Positions 16,468 to 27,400 of a stretch of 64,000 bases of DNA are shown in pieces (position 1 is the first letter of the stretch; each line of letters opens with the position of its first letter). The translations under genes were made by a program, and so were the position numbers. The DNA comes from Lysinibacillus mangiferihumi (lineage in GTDB: Bacteria > Bacillota > Bacilli > Bacillales_A > Planococcaceae). The notes beneath the pieces were generated by a model that was not told the origin of the DNA, did not search any database, and saw only the letters and a list, made by a program, of their open reading frames with translations. The stretch covers positions 16,855 to 80,854 of the forward strand of contig NZ_PYWM01000023.1 of NCBI RefSeq assembly GCF_003049665.1, given 5' to 3'.

Positions 16468-18702
16468 ATGAGTCCATTAGTAATTGCAAACATTGTTCTA
16501 ACAGTCGTGGTTGTGCTTTATGCAGTAGGGTTATTTATCTATCTGTTAAAAACACGCTATAAATTTGTGCAATTGGGGAAAAAGGTTGAGTTTGATGAAA
16601 GTGTCCAAGAACGCATTCGTTATTTAATGGTGAATGTGTTTGGTCAAAATAAGCTGTTAAAGGATCCTAAAAGTGGTTTAATTCACGTGATGTTCTTTTA
16701 TGGTTTCTTAATGGTTCAGTTAGGGGCTATCGATTTAATTTGGAAGGGGTTAGTACCAGGCTCTCATTTACCACTTGGCATGTTCTATGGTGTATTCACA
16801 TTCTTCCAAGAGCTAGTAGTATTAATGATTTTAGTGGCGGTTGTCTGGGCATTTTATCGTCGCTATGTGGAAAAACTAGTACGTCTAAAACGAGGCTGGA
16901 AAAATGGTCTTGTATTGATTTTTATTGGGGGCTTAATGCTTTCAACATTGCTGGCAAACGGTATGGGTCTTATCTGGCATGGCGAAGGTTTAACGTACAC
17001 AGAGCCAGTTGCTTCTAGCATTGCAGCAATTTTTAGTTTTTTACCAACGTCTGCAGCAGCAACTGTTTTCTATATAGCATGGTGGGCTCATTTATTAATA
17101 TTATTAACGTTTTTAATTTATGTACCGCAATCGAAGCATTTCCACTTGATTGTCAGCCCAATCAATGTGTATATGAACCGCTTAGATCGCACAGGTACGT
17201 TAACGCCAATCGACTTCGAGGCGCTTGAGGAAGCTGGAGAAAATGCTGAAAGTGAAGACGATATCCCATCTATCGGGGTAGGACGTATTCAAGACTTTAC
17301 GCAAAAACAAATGCTAGATTTATATTCTTGTGTAGAATGTGGCCGTTGTACAAATATGTGCCCAGCAACAGGAACTGGCAAAATGCTTTCACCAATGGAT
17401 TTAATCGTCAAGCTTCGGGATCATTTAACATTTACGGGTGCGGTTGTAACAAAGCAAAAACCGTGGGTGCCTTATCAATTTTTTGCAAATACAAAGGGCA
17501 ATCAGCTTGCAATGGCAGCAGGTGCTGAAGGGGCAGTAATTGAGGATATTTATAGTCCATCTTTAATCGGTGATGTAATTACAGAGGAAGAGATTTGGGC
17601 ATGTACGACTTGCCGTAACTGTGAAGATCAATGTCCTGTTATGAACGAGCATGTCGATAAAATCATTGACTTACGTCGCTACTTAACGATGACGGAAGGA
17701 AAAGTAAACTCTGATGCACAGCGAGCAATGACAAACATTGAACGCCAAGGCAATCCGTGGGGACTAAATCGAAAAGAAAAAGAAAACTGGCGTGATTTAG
17801 ACCCAACAATCAATATTCCAACCGTGAAGGAACTGAAAAAATCAGGCGAGGAAATGGAGTACTTGTTGTGGGTAGGCTCTATGGGTGCTTTTGATAATCG
17901 CTCTCAAAAAATTGCTTTAGCTTTCTGCCGTCTAATGAACGAAGCAGGCGTGAAGTTTGCAATTCTAGGAAATAAAGAGAAAAACTCTGGGGATACACCA
18001 CGTCGTTTAGGAAATGAATTTTTATTCCAAGAGTTGGCAACAGCCAATATTGATGAATTTGAGAAAAATGATGTAAAGAAAATCGTCACAATTGATCCGC
18101 ACGCATATAATATCTTTAAAAATGAATATCAAGATTTTGGTTGGAAAGGCGAAGTCTATCACCATACGGAATTACTAAATCAATTGATTGAAGAAAATCG
18201 TTTAGTACTGAACTATGAAGTAGAGGAAACAATTGTCTTCCACGACTCTTGTTATTTAGGTCGTTACAATGATGTCTACGATGCGCCACGTGAAATTTTA
18301 CGAGGCATTCCAGGTGTGAAGCTGGTAGAAATGGAACGCAATCGTGAAACAGCCATGTGCTGTGGCGCAGGTGGTGGCTTAATGTGGATGGAAGAGCATG
18401 TTGGCAATCGCATCAATGTAGCACGAACAGAGCAGGCGTTAGCAACGAATGCTTCAGTTATTTCTTCAGGATGCCCATACTGTTTAACGATGTTAGAGGA
18501 CGGTACAAAGGCAAAAGAGGTTGAAGATACTATCAGCACATTCGATGTAGCAGAATTACTAGAACGCTCTGTCTTTGGGGAAAAAGTGAAAACTGTTGCA
18601 GACAATGTTGATGAACTAACAGAAGAAATGCTAGAAGAAGTGGTAGCATCTGTTGACTCACAAGAGCAAGACAAGAATGAAGAGCTAAACGCAGAGAAAT
18701 GA
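16468..18702 (+). CDS. fadF: Membrane Fe-S protein, ETF:menaquinone oxidoreductase-type (FadF/EtfD)
   Basis: 744 aa. The first about 260 residues carry five to six membrane helices (NarI-like). Two 4Fe-4S motifs follow, CVECGRCTNMCP (about 288) and CTTCRNCEDQCP (about 379), then CCG domains (FHDSCYLGRYN; MCCGAGGG near 631; SSGCPYCLTML). It should pass electrons from acyl-CoA dehydrogenases, via electron-transfer flavoprotein, to menaquinone. B. subtilis YwjF (FadF) is the orthologue and mycobacterial EtfD a relative. ATG 16468 follows AAAGGGGGG. First gene of the fatty-acid degradation block and preceded by a FadR-type site. The acidic, Glu-rich C-terminal tail (last ~30 residues) is not part of the fold. 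Confidence 0.88.
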   Translation: MSPLVIANIVLTVVVVLYAVGLFIYLLKTRYKFVQLGKKVEFDESVQERIRYLMVNVFGQNKLLKDPKSGLIHVMFFYGFLMVQLGAIDLIWKGLVPGSHLPLGMFYGVFTFFQELVVLMILVAVVWAFYRRYVEKLVRLKRGWKNGLVLIFIGGLMLSTLLANGMGLIWHGEGLTYTEPVASSIAAIFSFLPTSAAATVFYIAWWAHLLILLTFLIYVPQSKHFHLIVSPINVYMNRLDRTGTLTPIDFEALEEAGENAESEDDIPSIGVGRIQDFTQKQMLDLYSCVECGRCTNMCPATGTGKMLSPMDLIVKLRDHLTFTGAVVTKQKPWVPYQFFANTKGNQLAMAAGAEGAVIEDIYSPSLIGDVITEEEIWACTTCRNCEDQCPVMNEHVDKIIDLRRYLTMTEGKVNSDAQRAMTNIERQGNPWGLNRKEKENWRDLDPTINIPTVKELKKSGEEMEYLLWVGSMGAFDNRSQKIALAFCRLMNEAGVKFAILGNKEKNSGDTPRRLGNEFLFQELATANIDEFEKNDVKKIVTIDPHAYNIFKNEYQDFGWKGEVYHHTELLNQLIEENRLVLNYEVEETIVFHDSCYLGRYNDVYDAPREILRGIPGVKLVEMERNRETAMCCGAGGGLMWMEEHVGNRINVARTEQALATNASVISSGCPYCLTMLEDGTKAKEVEDTISTFDVAELLERSVFGEKVKTVADNVDELTEEMLEEVVASVDSQEQDKNEELNAEK

Positions 18703-18786
18703 TAATTATTGTAGAAATATTTTCTTTATCTGAAAAATATAAATTGCACAATAATTAATTGTTTTGTAGAATAAGATTAATTGGAA

Positions 18787-18816
18787 ATGGGAGTTATTAA
18801 AAAACTCCCATTTTTT
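18787..18816 (+). terminator. fadF terminator
   Basis: ATGGGAGTT (18787-18795) and AACTCCCAT (18803-18811), perfect stem followed by TTTTTT. Confidence 0.9.
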
Positions 18817-18828
18817 ATCGAGAAGAGT

Positions 18829-18848
18829 CGAGCGAGCGTTCAGTCAAC
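18829..18848 (-). promoter_or_regulatory. Second FadR-type operator, inverted
   Basis: Read on the minus strand, GTTGACTGAACGCTCGCTCG matches the site at 16341-16360 at 17 of 19 positions (shared form GTTGACTGAAYGCTCRCTC). It lies about 55 bp before the thiolase gene. The shared motif makes joint control of both transcripts likely. Confidence 0.55.
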
Positions 18849-18901
18849 AATGATCGCTTTGATACTTCTTCGAGTAACGTAAAACAAAAGGGGTGTTTTA
18901 C

Positions 18902-20107
18902 TTGAATAGAGCTGTAATATTAGCAGGAGCAAGAACGGCATTTGGTAAATTTGGTGGTTCACTTTCCACGCTTAGCGCCAGTGACTTAGGTGCTATCGCC
19001 ATTAAAGGGGCATTGGAAAAGGCAAATATCGCGCCAGATGCAGTAGGTGAAGTAATTTTAGGGTCAGTTTTACAAGGTGGGCAAGGGCAAATACCATCAA
19101 GACAGGCTTCACTGAAGGCAGAATTACCAGTAGCAGTCAAAACTGAAACGATTAATAAGGTTTGTGCGTCGGGGATGCGCGCAGTAACATTAGCCGATCA
19201 GTTAATTCGTTTAGGGGACGAAGAAGTAATGATTGCTGGTGGTATGGAATCGATGTCAAATGCACCGTATTATCTTCAAAATGGTCGCACAGGTTTACGA
19301 ATGGGCGATTCAACAATGGTAGACGGCATGCTTTATGACGGTTTAACTTGTGCCTTTAATCAGGCAAGACCACCTATGGGGAGCTACGGTAATAAGGCAG
19401 CAGGTGAATTTTCCTTAAGTCGTCAAGAACAAGATGCATGGGCTGTCCGCAGTCATGAACGTGCCATTGCAGCCATTGAACAAGGTTATTTTGCCGAGGA
19501 GATTGTGCCTGTACAAATCGCACAACGTAAGGGGGATCCGCTTGTAGTCAATACCGACGAAGCACCAAGACCTGGCACTACGCAGGAAGTGCTCTCTAAG
19601 CTCAAGCCAGCCTTTGAAAAGGATGGTTCCATAACAGCAGGCAATGCACCAGGTGTCAATGATGGCGCATGTGCTCTTGTCATCATGAATGAAGACCGCG
19701 CAATACGGGAAGGTAGAGAGCCACTTGCTGTCATTATCGGTCATGCAGAACTGGCAATTGAACCAGAAAATTTCCCGCAAACACCAGGTCTTGTGATTAA
19801 CAGCCTACTAAAAAAGACGGGGAAATCATTAGCTGATATCGATTTAATTGAAATCAACGAAGCCTTTGCAGCAGTAGCGCTTATTAGCAACCAGTTGGCA
19901 GATCTTGATGCAGAAAAAGTAAATGTCAACGGTGGTGCAGTAGCGCTAGGTCATCCGATTGGTGCATCCGGTGCACGCATTATTTTAACACTGGCACATG
20001 AATTAAAACGCCGTGGTGGTGGAATCGGTATTGCGGCAATTTGTTCAGGTGGCGGGCAAGGCGATGCCATAATGATTGAAGTACCAAAACAAAGGGGACA
20101 TGAATAA
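18902..20107 (+). CDS. fadA: Acetyl-CoA acetyltransferase (thiolase)
   Basis: A 401-aa thiolase cleaving 3-oxoacyl-CoA (or condensing acetyl-CoA). The acyl-accepting Cys lies in INKVCASGMRAV near residue 87, His in the NGGAVALGHPIGASGAR block, and the second catalytic Cys in ICSGGGQGDA near the end. TTG 18902 is chosen: AAAGGGGTG at 18887-18895 fits it and the product begins NRAVILAGARTAFGK as family members do. Overlaps the next gene by one base (TAATG). Corresponds to mmgA/yhfS-type genes of B. subtilis; the exact chain length is not decidable. Confidence 0.93.
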   Translation: MNRAVILAGARTAFGKFGGSLSTLSASDLGAIAIKGALEKANIAPDAVGEVILGSVLQGGQGQIPSRQASLKAELPVAVKTETINKVCASGMRAVTLADQLIRLGDEEVMIAGGMESMSNAPYYLQNGRTGLRMGDSTMVDGMLYDGLTCAFNQARPPMGSYGNKAAGEFSLSRQEQDAWAVRSHERAIAAIEQGYFAEEIVPVQIAQRKGDPLVVNTDEAPRPGTTQEVLSKLKPAFEKDGSITAGNAPGVNDGACALVIMNEDRAIREGREPLAVIIGHAELAIEPENFPQTPGLVINSLLKKTGKSLADIDLIEINEAFAAVALISNQLADLDAEKVNVNGGAVALGHPIGASGARIILTLAHELKRRGGGIGIAAICSGGGQGDAIMIEVPKQRGHE

Positions 20108-20958
20108 TGGGAATTCAAAAAGTAATGGTAATTGGTGCAGGGCAAATGGGTTCAGGGATTGCGCAAGTTTGTGCACAAGCTGGCTATGACGTGTTATTGA
20201 ATGACATACAGCAATCCTTTTTTGAGCGTGGATTAAGCGTTATCACAAAAAACTTAACACGTGATGTTGAAAAGGGTCGTAAAACAGCAGATGAAAAAAT
20301 GGCTATTCTAAGTCGCATTCAGATGTCACTAGATTTAAAGGATGCTAGTGATGTTGATATTATTATCGAGGCAGCAGTTGAAAATATGGAAGTGAAGCAA
20401 TCCATTTTCAAGCAATTAGATACAATTGCACCTGCTCACGCCATACTGGCAACAAATACATCATCTCTGCCGATTACAGAAATTGCAGCAGTCACAAATC
20501 GGCCAGAGCAAGTAATCGGGATGCACTTTATGAACCCAGTACCTGTGATGAAGCTTGTCGAAATTATTAGAGGTTTAGCGACGGCTGACGAGGTTTACAA
20601 AGCTGTGGAAGAAATGACTGTAAAGTTAGCAAAAACACCAGTGGAAGTAAATGACTTCCCGGGTTTTATTGCAAACCGCATTTTACTGCCGATGATTAAT
20701 GAAGCAATTTATGCATTATATGAGGGAGTTGCATCGAAGGAAGCGATCGACGATGTGATGAAACTGGGCATGAATCATCCGATGGGGCCATTAACATTAG
20801 CAGACTTTATCGGCTTAGATACATGTTTATCTATTATGGAAATTTTACATGAGGGCCTAGGTGATAGTAAGTACAGACCTTGTCCTTTATTACGCAAATA
20901 TGTAGCAGCAGGTTGGCTTGGTAAAAAATCAGGAAGAGGCTTTTACGTTTACGAATAG
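20107..20958 (+). CDS. mmgB: 3-hydroxybutyryl-CoA dehydrogenase
   Basis: A 283-aa NAD(P)-dependent dehydrogenase of the HAD family, oxidising 3-hydroxyacyl-CoA to 3-oxoacyl-CoA. N-terminal Rossmann motif IGAGQMGSGIAQV, catalytic His in GMHFMNPVPVMKLVE, Asn in DFPGFIANRIL, and the C-terminal dimer domain with GPLTLADFIGLD. Its start overlaps the thiolase stop, so the two are coupled and supply successive steps of beta-oxidation. No enoyl-CoA hydratase gene is present in the window. Confidence 0.95.
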   Translation: MGIQKVMVIGAGQMGSGIAQVCAQAGYDVLLNDIQQSFFERGLSVITKNLTRDVEKGRKTADEKMAILSRIQMSLDLKDASDVDIIIEAAVENMEVKQSIFKQLDTIAPAHAILATNTSSLPITEIAAVTNRPEQVIGMHFMNPVPVMKLVEIIRGLATADEVYKAVEEMTVKLAKTPVEVNDFPGFIANRILLPMINEAIYALYEGVASKEAIDDVMKLGMNHPMGPLTLADFIGLDTCLSIMEILHEGLGDSKYRPCPLLRKYVAAGWLGKKSGRGFYVYE

Positions 20959-21058
20959 TCCTATGGGGATGGGATATTCAGAATAATTACACCTAGGCGT
21001 AATGGTGTTCAGATTTTGGAGTGCAAGCTCAATAAAATTTGTGCTAGCCATCGAGGTC

Positions 21059-21114
21059 TTAACTTACTTTAGCTAGGAGTTACATTTAGAGGGCTTTTGC
21101 TAAAAGTAAGTTAA
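21059..21114. repeat. Long inverted repeat between mmgB and the acyl-CoA dehydrogenase gene
   Basis: TTAACTTACTTTAGC (21059-21073) pairs with GCTAAAAGTAAGTTAA (21099-21114) with a single bulge. There is no T-run, so it is not a usual terminator. In the mRNA it would be a stable stem that may set decay or processing between the two halves of the operon. Confidence 0.6.
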
Positions 21115-21155
21115 TGTGTAATGCTACGTGACAGCATAGAGGGGTGACATTATAG

Positions 21156-22289
21156 ATGCATTTACAATTTACGGATGAGCAATTAATGATGCGTGATATG
21201 GTGCGCAATTTCTCACAGGAGAAAATCGCACCGTGGGTAGAACGAATGGAGGCTGGTGAGTTTCCGCGCGAACTGCTTACGCAAATGGGTGAATTAGGTT
21301 TAATGGGCATCACAACCCCAGAAGAACTAGGTGGCTCTGCGATGGATTTTACTTCGTATATTATCGCAATCAATGAATTATCAAAAGTGAGCGCAGTAAT
21401 GGGTGTTATATTATCAGTACATACGTCTGTAGGTACAAACCCAATTATTTATTTTGGTAATGATGAGCAAAAACAACGCTATGTTCCGAAGCTAGCAGCA
21501 GGTGAATATTTAGGGGCATTTTGTTTAACAGAGCCAAGTGCGGGTTCGGATGCAGGCTCTTTACAGTCAAAAGCAGTACGTGATGGTGATGAATATGTCA
21601 TTAACGGCTCAAAAGTATTTATTACAAACGGAGGCGAAGCAGATGTTTATATCGTTTTTGCCTCCACTAATCAAGCTGCTAAAACACGTGGCATTTCAGC
21701 GTTTATTGTTGAAAAGGGTACGCCGGGCCTAATTATAGGCAAGGATGAGCATAAAATGGGGCTACATGGTTCACGTACGGTCCAATTAACATTTGATAAC
21801 TGTCGAATACCAGTCGCTAATCTTCTAGGGGAAGAAGGAGAGGGCTTCAAAATCGCAATGGCAAATTTGGATGTGGGGCGCATAGGAATCGCGGCACAAG
21901 CTTTAGGAATCGCTGAAGCAGCTCTTGAAGCAGCAACTGCATATGCCAAAGAGCGTGTGCAATTTGGCAAACCAATCGCCGTACAGCAAGGAGTTGGCTT
22001 TAAGCTAGCCGATATGGCAACGGCTGTAGAAGCGGCAAAATTGCTTGTCTATCGTGCAGCTGATTTACGTGCCAAAGGTTTACCATGTGGAGCAGAGGCA
22101 TCAATGGCAAAACTCTTTGCTTCTCGAACAGCTGTACAAACAGCGATTGAAGCCGTACAAATTTTTGGTGGCTACGGTTACACCGAGGATTACCCAGTAG
22201 AACGTTATTTCCGTGATGCTAAAGTGACAGAAATTTACGAAGGTACAAGTGAAATTCAAAAACTAGTAATTAGTAAATATTTAATTTAA
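21156..22289 (+). CDS. Acyl-CoA dehydrogenase (MmgC-like)
   Basis: A 377-aa FAD enzyme that introduces the alpha-beta double bond in acyl-CoA, reducing ETF. Family marks are FCLTEPSAGSDAG, INGSKVFITNGG, VQFGKPIAVQQG, FGGYGYTEDYPVERYFRDA and the catalytic Glu in IYEGTSEIQ. AGGGGTG precedes ATG 21156. It is close in size and motifs to the next gene, so the two are paralogues, perhaps one for straight and one for branched short-chain substrates. Confidence 0.93.
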   Translation: MHLQFTDEQLMMRDMVRNFSQEKIAPWVERMEAGEFPRELLTQMGELGLMGITTPEELGGSAMDFTSYIIAINELSKVSAVMGVILSVHTSVGTNPIIYFGNDEQKQRYVPKLAAGEYLGAFCLTEPSAGSDAGSLQSKAVRDGDEYVINGSKVFITNGGEADVYIVFASTNQAAKTRGISAFIVEKGTPGLIIGKDEHKMGLHGSRTVQLTFDNCRIPVANLLGEEGEGFKIAMANLDVGRIGIAAQALGIAEAALEAATAYAKERVQFGKPIAVQQGVGFKLADMATAVEAAKLLVYRAADLRAKGLPCGAEASMAKLFASRTAVQTAIEAVQIFGGYGYTEDYPVERYFRDAKVTEIYEGTSEIQKLVISKYLI

Positions 22290-22393
22290 TAGAGTGCCAA
22301 CATCGTAAAAGAACTTAGTTTATGCACACGTATTTATAGGCAATTTAATAAAGGAACAGGCGAACTTCATTAAAATTAAAGGGGAAATGGACA

Positions 22394-23530
22394 ATGAACT
22401 TTCAATTAACAGAAGAACATGAACAATTACGTGAAATGATTCGCGACTTTGCTTTAAATGAGGTAGCACCAACAGCCGCAGAACGCGATGAAAATGAAGA
22501 ATTTGATCGTGCCATTTTTGATAAGATGGCTGAATTAGGCTTAACAGGTATTCCATGGCCAGAAGAATATGGTGGTGCAGGCTTTGACTACCTTGCCTAT
22601 GTCATTGCTGTTGAAGAATTATCTCGTGTCTGTGCTTCGACAGGGGTAACATTATCTGCACATACTTCTTTAGCAGGTTGGCCGCTATATAAATTTGGTA
22701 ACGAAGAACAAAAACAAAAGTACCTGCGACCAATGGCAGAAGGTAAACATATCGGTGCTTATGGTTTAACAGAGCCAGGTTCTGGTTCGGATGCTGGTGG
22801 TATGAGAACGTATGCAAAACGTGATGGCGATGATTATATTCTAAATGGTTCAAAGATTTTTATTACAAACGGTGGCGTAGCAGATACATATATCGTATTT
22901 GCAGTAACAGACCCAGAAGCGAAAAACGGCACGTCCGCTTTTATCGTTGAAGCAGGTTTTGCAGGTTTTTCAGTCGGTAAAAAGGAGAAAAAACTAGGGA
23001 TTCGTTCATCACCGACAACAGAAATTATTTTCGATAACTGCCGTGTACCAAAAGAAAACTTACTTGGGGCTGAAGGAGACGGCTTTAAAATTGCAATGAC
23101 AACACTTGATGGTGGACGTAACGGCATTGCAGCTCAAGCAGTAGGAATTGCGCAAGGTGCTTTAGATGCTGCGGTTGAATATGCCAAAGAGCGTGTACAA
23201 TTCGGTAAGCCAATTACTGCAAACCAAGGTGTGTCCTTTAAATTAGCGGATATGGCAACACAAATTGAAGCATCTCGTCTGCTTACATACCAAGCTGCTT
23301 GGTTAGAGACAAACAATCTTCCTTACGGTAAGGCATCAGCAATGGCAAAGTTAATGGCTGGTGATACAGCAATGAGCGTTACAACTGAGGCAGTTCAAGT
23401 CTTTGGTGGTTATGGTTACACGAAAGATTATCCAGTAGAACGCTTTATGCGTGATGCGAAAATTACTCAAATTTACGAAGGTACACAAGAGATTCAACGT
23501 CTTGTTATCTCGCGTATGTTGACGAAATAA
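22394..23530 (+). CDS. acdA: Acyl-CoA dehydrogenase (AcdA-like)
   Basis: A 378-aa FAD acyl-CoA dehydrogenase with [63 protein letters not shown] and catalytic Glu in IYEGTQEIQ. It is the likely orthologue of B. subtilis acdA (fadE), which also sits between fadF and rpoE. GGGGAAATGG precedes ATG 22394. Three bases before the TetR regulator gene. Confidence 0.93.
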   Translation: MNFQLTEEHEQLREMIRDFALNEVAPTAAERDENEEFDRAIFDKMAELGLTGIPWPEEYGGAGFDYLAYVIAVEELSRVCASTGVTLSAHTSLAGWPLYKFGNEEQKQKYLRPMAEGKHIGAYGLTEPGSGSDAGGMRTYAKRDGDDYILNGSKIFITNGGVADTYIVFAVTDPEAKNGTSAFIVEAGFAGFSVGKKEKKLGIRSSPTTEIIFDNCRVPKENLLGAEGDGFKIAMTTLDGGRNGIAAQAVGIAQGALDAAVEYAKERVQFGKPITANQGVSFKLADMATQIEASRLLTYQAAWLETNNLPYGKASAMAKLMAGDTAMSVTTEAVQVFGGYGYTKDYPVERFMRDAKITQIYEGTQEIQRLVISRMLTK

Positions 23531-23533
23531 TTT

Positions 23534-24166
23534 ATGACAGAAAAGAACAAAAGACCCCAAGTCCAGTCAACCGTGAAAGACGAAAATCTCATTGCCATCC
23601 GCCGAGAACAAATGATTCAAGGTGCTATTAAATTATTTAAAGAAAAAGGATTCCATCGTGCTACTACAAGGGAAATTGCTAAAGCAGCAGGTTTTAGTAT
23701 CGGTACATTATATGAATATATTCGTACAAAAGAAGATGTACTATACCTCGTTTGTGATAGCATCTACCACCATGCGATGGAACGTCTATCAAGCTATGAG
23801 ATAAAGGCAGGAACGATAGAAGAGTTAAAAGAAATGATTCGTGAGTATTTTTTACAAATCGATAGCATGGTAGATGAATTAACAATCATGTATCAGGAAA
23901 CGAAATCATTATCCAAAGAAGCACAGCGTTATGTTTTTAGTAAAGAGTTTGAGATGGTTGCCACTTTTGAACGATTGTTAAAACGGTGCGTGCAGTCAGG
24001 GGAACTAACAATGACTGATCAGCAAATTCATTTAGCAGCAAATAATTTAGTTGTTCAAGGTCAAAGCTGGGCGTTCCGCAAATGGGCGCTTCACCGTCAA
24101 CATACGCTTGACGAGTATATTGAAATGCAAACAACATTGTTCATTTCAGGCATTAAGGGGTTTTAA
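23534..24166 (+). CDS. TetR-family regulator of fatty-acid degradation (FadR-like)
   Basis: A 210-aa TetR protein. The N-terminal helix-turn-helix covers about residues 25-70 (REQMIQGAIKLFKEKGFH, then TTREIAKAAGFSIGTLYEYI), followed by a ligand-binding domain. It begins 3 bp after acdA with no clear ribosome site, so it is probably translated by coupling. The two FadR-type sites at 16347 and 18829 are its likely targets, giving autoregulated control of the block. B. subtilis fadR (ysiA) is elsewhere, so whether this is that orthologue or an icmF-linked relative is open. Confidence 0.85.
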   Translation: MTEKNKRPQVQSTVKDENLIAIRREQMIQGAIKLFKEKGFHRATTREIAKAAGFSIGTLYEYIRTKEDVLYLVCDSIYHHAMERLSSYEIKAGTIEELKEMIREYFLQIDSMVDELTIMYQETKSLSKEAQRYVFSKEFEMVATFERLLKRCVQSGELTMTDQQIHLAANNLVVQGQSWAFRKWALHRQHTLDEYIEMQTTLFISGIKGF

Positions 24167-24185
24167 TAAGTTCCAAAGGGGTTTG

Positions 24186-24226
24186 TCGGTAATTGCATAA
24201 TGCGACATTGCAATTACCGATTTTTT
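24186..24226 (+). terminator. Terminator of the fatty-acid degradation operon
   Basis: TCGGTAATTGCA (24186-24197) and TGCAATTACCGA (24209-24220), perfect 12-bp stem, then TTTTTT. The rest of the 293-bp gap to icmF holds a perfect palindrome CAGTGATTCACTG (24329-24341) and no gene. Confidence 0.9.
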
Positions 24227-24459
24227 CATCATGGCGTCTGGCACAGAGCTGATGGTATTTCACTAGGCTCAAGAAGCCCATACAATGTGTCAATTTTTCA
24301 TTTGAACGAGGCGGAAGCTGGCATTTAACAGTGATTCACTGCTTGCTAGCAAAGCATCGGTACGAAGCAAAATGGTTCTGTGTTTGTACTTTTTAAATGA
24401 TGAAATCAATGCAAACATTGATGAAAAGATTTACTAAGGGGAGAAAGTAGGGGTTTCAT

Positions 24460-27400
24460 ATGACAAAGGTAGAAGTGTATCGTCCAAAAAATCACGTACG
24501 TTTTGTTACAGCATCAAGTCTTTTTGATGGTCATGATGCTTCGGTCAATATTATGCGACGGATTTTACAATCGAGCGGTGTGGAAGTCATTCATTTGGGA
24601 CATAATCGCTCTGTAGAAGAAGTCGTCAATGCTGCGATTCAAGAGGATGCACAAGGCATTGCTGTATCTTCTTATCAAGGCGGCCATATGGAATACTTTA
24701 AATATATGTATGATTTACTGCGTGAGAAAGGTGCACCGCATATTAAAATATACGGCGGCGGTGGCGGTGTTATCTTGCCACGTGAAATTAAAGAATTACA
24801 TGCTTACGGCGTTGCAGGTATTTACTCACCAGAAGATGGTCGTGTATTAGGGCTGCAAGGGATGATTAATGAGCAAATTAAAGGTACAGATTTTCCAACT
24901 GCAACTGGTGACTATTTAGAAAAGCTAGATGCTTTAACAACTGAAACACCAGAAATTTTAGCAAATTTAATAACGGCAGCTGAATCGAATAATGATGAAG
25001 AAACGAAAAGAATGCTAGAGGAAGCACGTAAACGCTCAAAAGGAACACCGATTTTAGGGATTACAGGTACAGGTGGTGCTGGTAAATCCTCTTTAACGGA
25101 TGAGCTTATCCGTCGTTTTTTGAAAGAATTCCCAGAAAAGCGTGTAGCAATTTTATCGGTGGATCCAACAAAGCAAAAAACAGGTGGTGCTTTACTTGGA
25201 GATCGTATTCGTATGAATGCTATTTTCAATAATCGTGTCTATATGCGAAGTTTAGCAACACGTGGTTCTCGTACGGAGCTTTCGGCTTCTATTGGCGATG
25301 TATTGGATGTTGTACGTGTGGCAGGCTATGATTTAATCATCGTTGAAACAAGTGGTATTGGTCAAGGCGATGCAGAAATTACAAAATTCACTGATTTATC
25401 CATGTATGTAATGACGAGCGAATTTGGAGCACCGACACAGCTTGAGAAAATCGATATGATTGATTTTGCTGATGTCATTGCCATCAATAAATTTGAACGA
25501 AAAGGCTCAGAAGATGCACTACGTCAAGTACAGAAGCAATACCAACGTTCTCGAGAGCTTTGGGATGAACCAATCGATAAAATGCCTGTTTACGGCACGA
25601 TTGCCAGTCAATTTAATGATAAAGGAACGAATGCGTTATTTGCTGCGTTGGTTCATATTATTAACGAAAAAACAGGTAGCGCTTGGGAAACCGGTTATGA
25701 ACAATTTGCCAAAACGCAAAAACAGGATGTTATTATTCCGAATGATCGTCGCTATTATCTTCGTGAAATAACTGATACAGTGCGTGGCTATCATAAAAAA
25801 ACAGAGCAGCAGGTTGCATTTGCTCGTCGCTTATTCCAATTAGAAGGTGCTATCGCAGCAGTAAAGGAAAAGGCGCCAGATGATGTCCTTGTCGCATCAC
25901 TTACTTCTTTAGCGGAAGGTGTACGTGATGAATTAACAGCAGAATCGAAGCGTATTTTAGATAATTGGCAAGCATTGAAAGAAGCCTACGCTGGGGATGA
26001 GTTTGTAACCAAAGTGCGCGATAAGGAAATTCGTACAATTTTAACGACAACGAGTCTTTCAGGTACAAAAATACCGAAAGTTGTTCTGCCGAAGTTTGTA
26101 GACTACGGTGAAATTTTGCGTTGGGTATATCGTGAAAATGTACCAGGAGAATTCCCTTATACAGCAGGTGTATTCCAGTTCAAGCGTGAAGGAGAAGATC
26201 CGAAACGACAATTTGCCGGTGAGGGTACACCAGAACGTACAAATAAACGCTTCCACTATTTATCGAAAGATGATGATGCTAAACGTTTATCAACCGCGTT
26301 TGACTCGGTAACGCTCTATGGCGAGGATCCTGATTACCGTCCAGATATTTACGGTAAAGTTGGTGAATCAGGCGTCTCTATTTGTACGCTTGAGGATATG
26401 AAAAAGCTCTATGCAGGCTTTGACCTTTGTGCTCCTTCAACCTCTGTATCTATGACAATTAATGGACCAGCGCCAATTATTTTGGCGATGTTTATGAATA
26501 CAGCTATTGATCAGCAAGTTCAATTACGAGAAAAAGAACTAGCAAGACCTTTAACAGTTGAAGAATTTACAGAGACGCGTGAGAAAACATTGCAGGTTGT
26601 GCGTGGTACAGTACAGGCTGATATTTTAAAAGAAGACCAAGGGCAAAATACATGTATTTTCTCTACGGAATTTGCGCTCCGCATGATGGGCGATATTCAA
26701 CAATATTTTATCGACAAAAAAGTGCGTAACTACTATTCTGTCTCTATTTCCGGCTATCATATTGCAGAAGCGGGAGCGAACCCAATTTCACAGCTAGCAT
26801 TTACGCTTGCAAATGGCTTTACGTATGTAGAATATTATTTAAGCCGAGGTATGAATATTGATGATTTCGCACCAAATCTATCATTCTTCTTCTCAAACGG
26901 TTTAGATCCGGAGTATACAGTAATTGGCCGTGTAGCACGTCGTATTTGGGCAGTTGTCATGCGCGATAAATACGGTGCAAATGACCGTGCACAAAAGCTT
27001 AAATATCATATCCAAACTTCTGGGCGAAGTTTGCATGCTCAAGAAATTGATTTTAATGATATTCGTACAACATTACAGGCACTTATGGCATTGCAAGATA
27101 ATTGTAACTCTTTGCATACAAATGCATATGATGAAGCCATTACTACGCCAACAGAGGAATCAGTAAGACGGGCAATGGCGATACAAATGATTATTACTAA
27201 AGAACATGGCTTAGCGAAAAATGAAAATCCATTACAAGGTGCATTTATCGTTGAGGAATTGACGGATTTAGTAGAGGAAGCTGTGTTAGAAGAGTTTGAT
27301 CGTATTAATGATCGTGGCGGTGTACTGGGTGCGATGGAAACCCAATATCAACGCGGTAAAATTCAAGAAGAATCCATGCATTATGAAATGTTAAAGCATT

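Noticed and set aside
18276..18751. Ser/Thr-rich and Leu-rich minus-strand frames inside fadF
   Set aside because: Shadow frames of a clear Fe-S protein gene; composition is typical of antisense of Glu-rich coding sequence.
24233..24246. Sixth copy of the dispersed element (GCGTCTGGCACAGA)
   Set aside because: Only the CTGGCACAGA part matches; the AATTGTTTG head is missing, so I did not count it.
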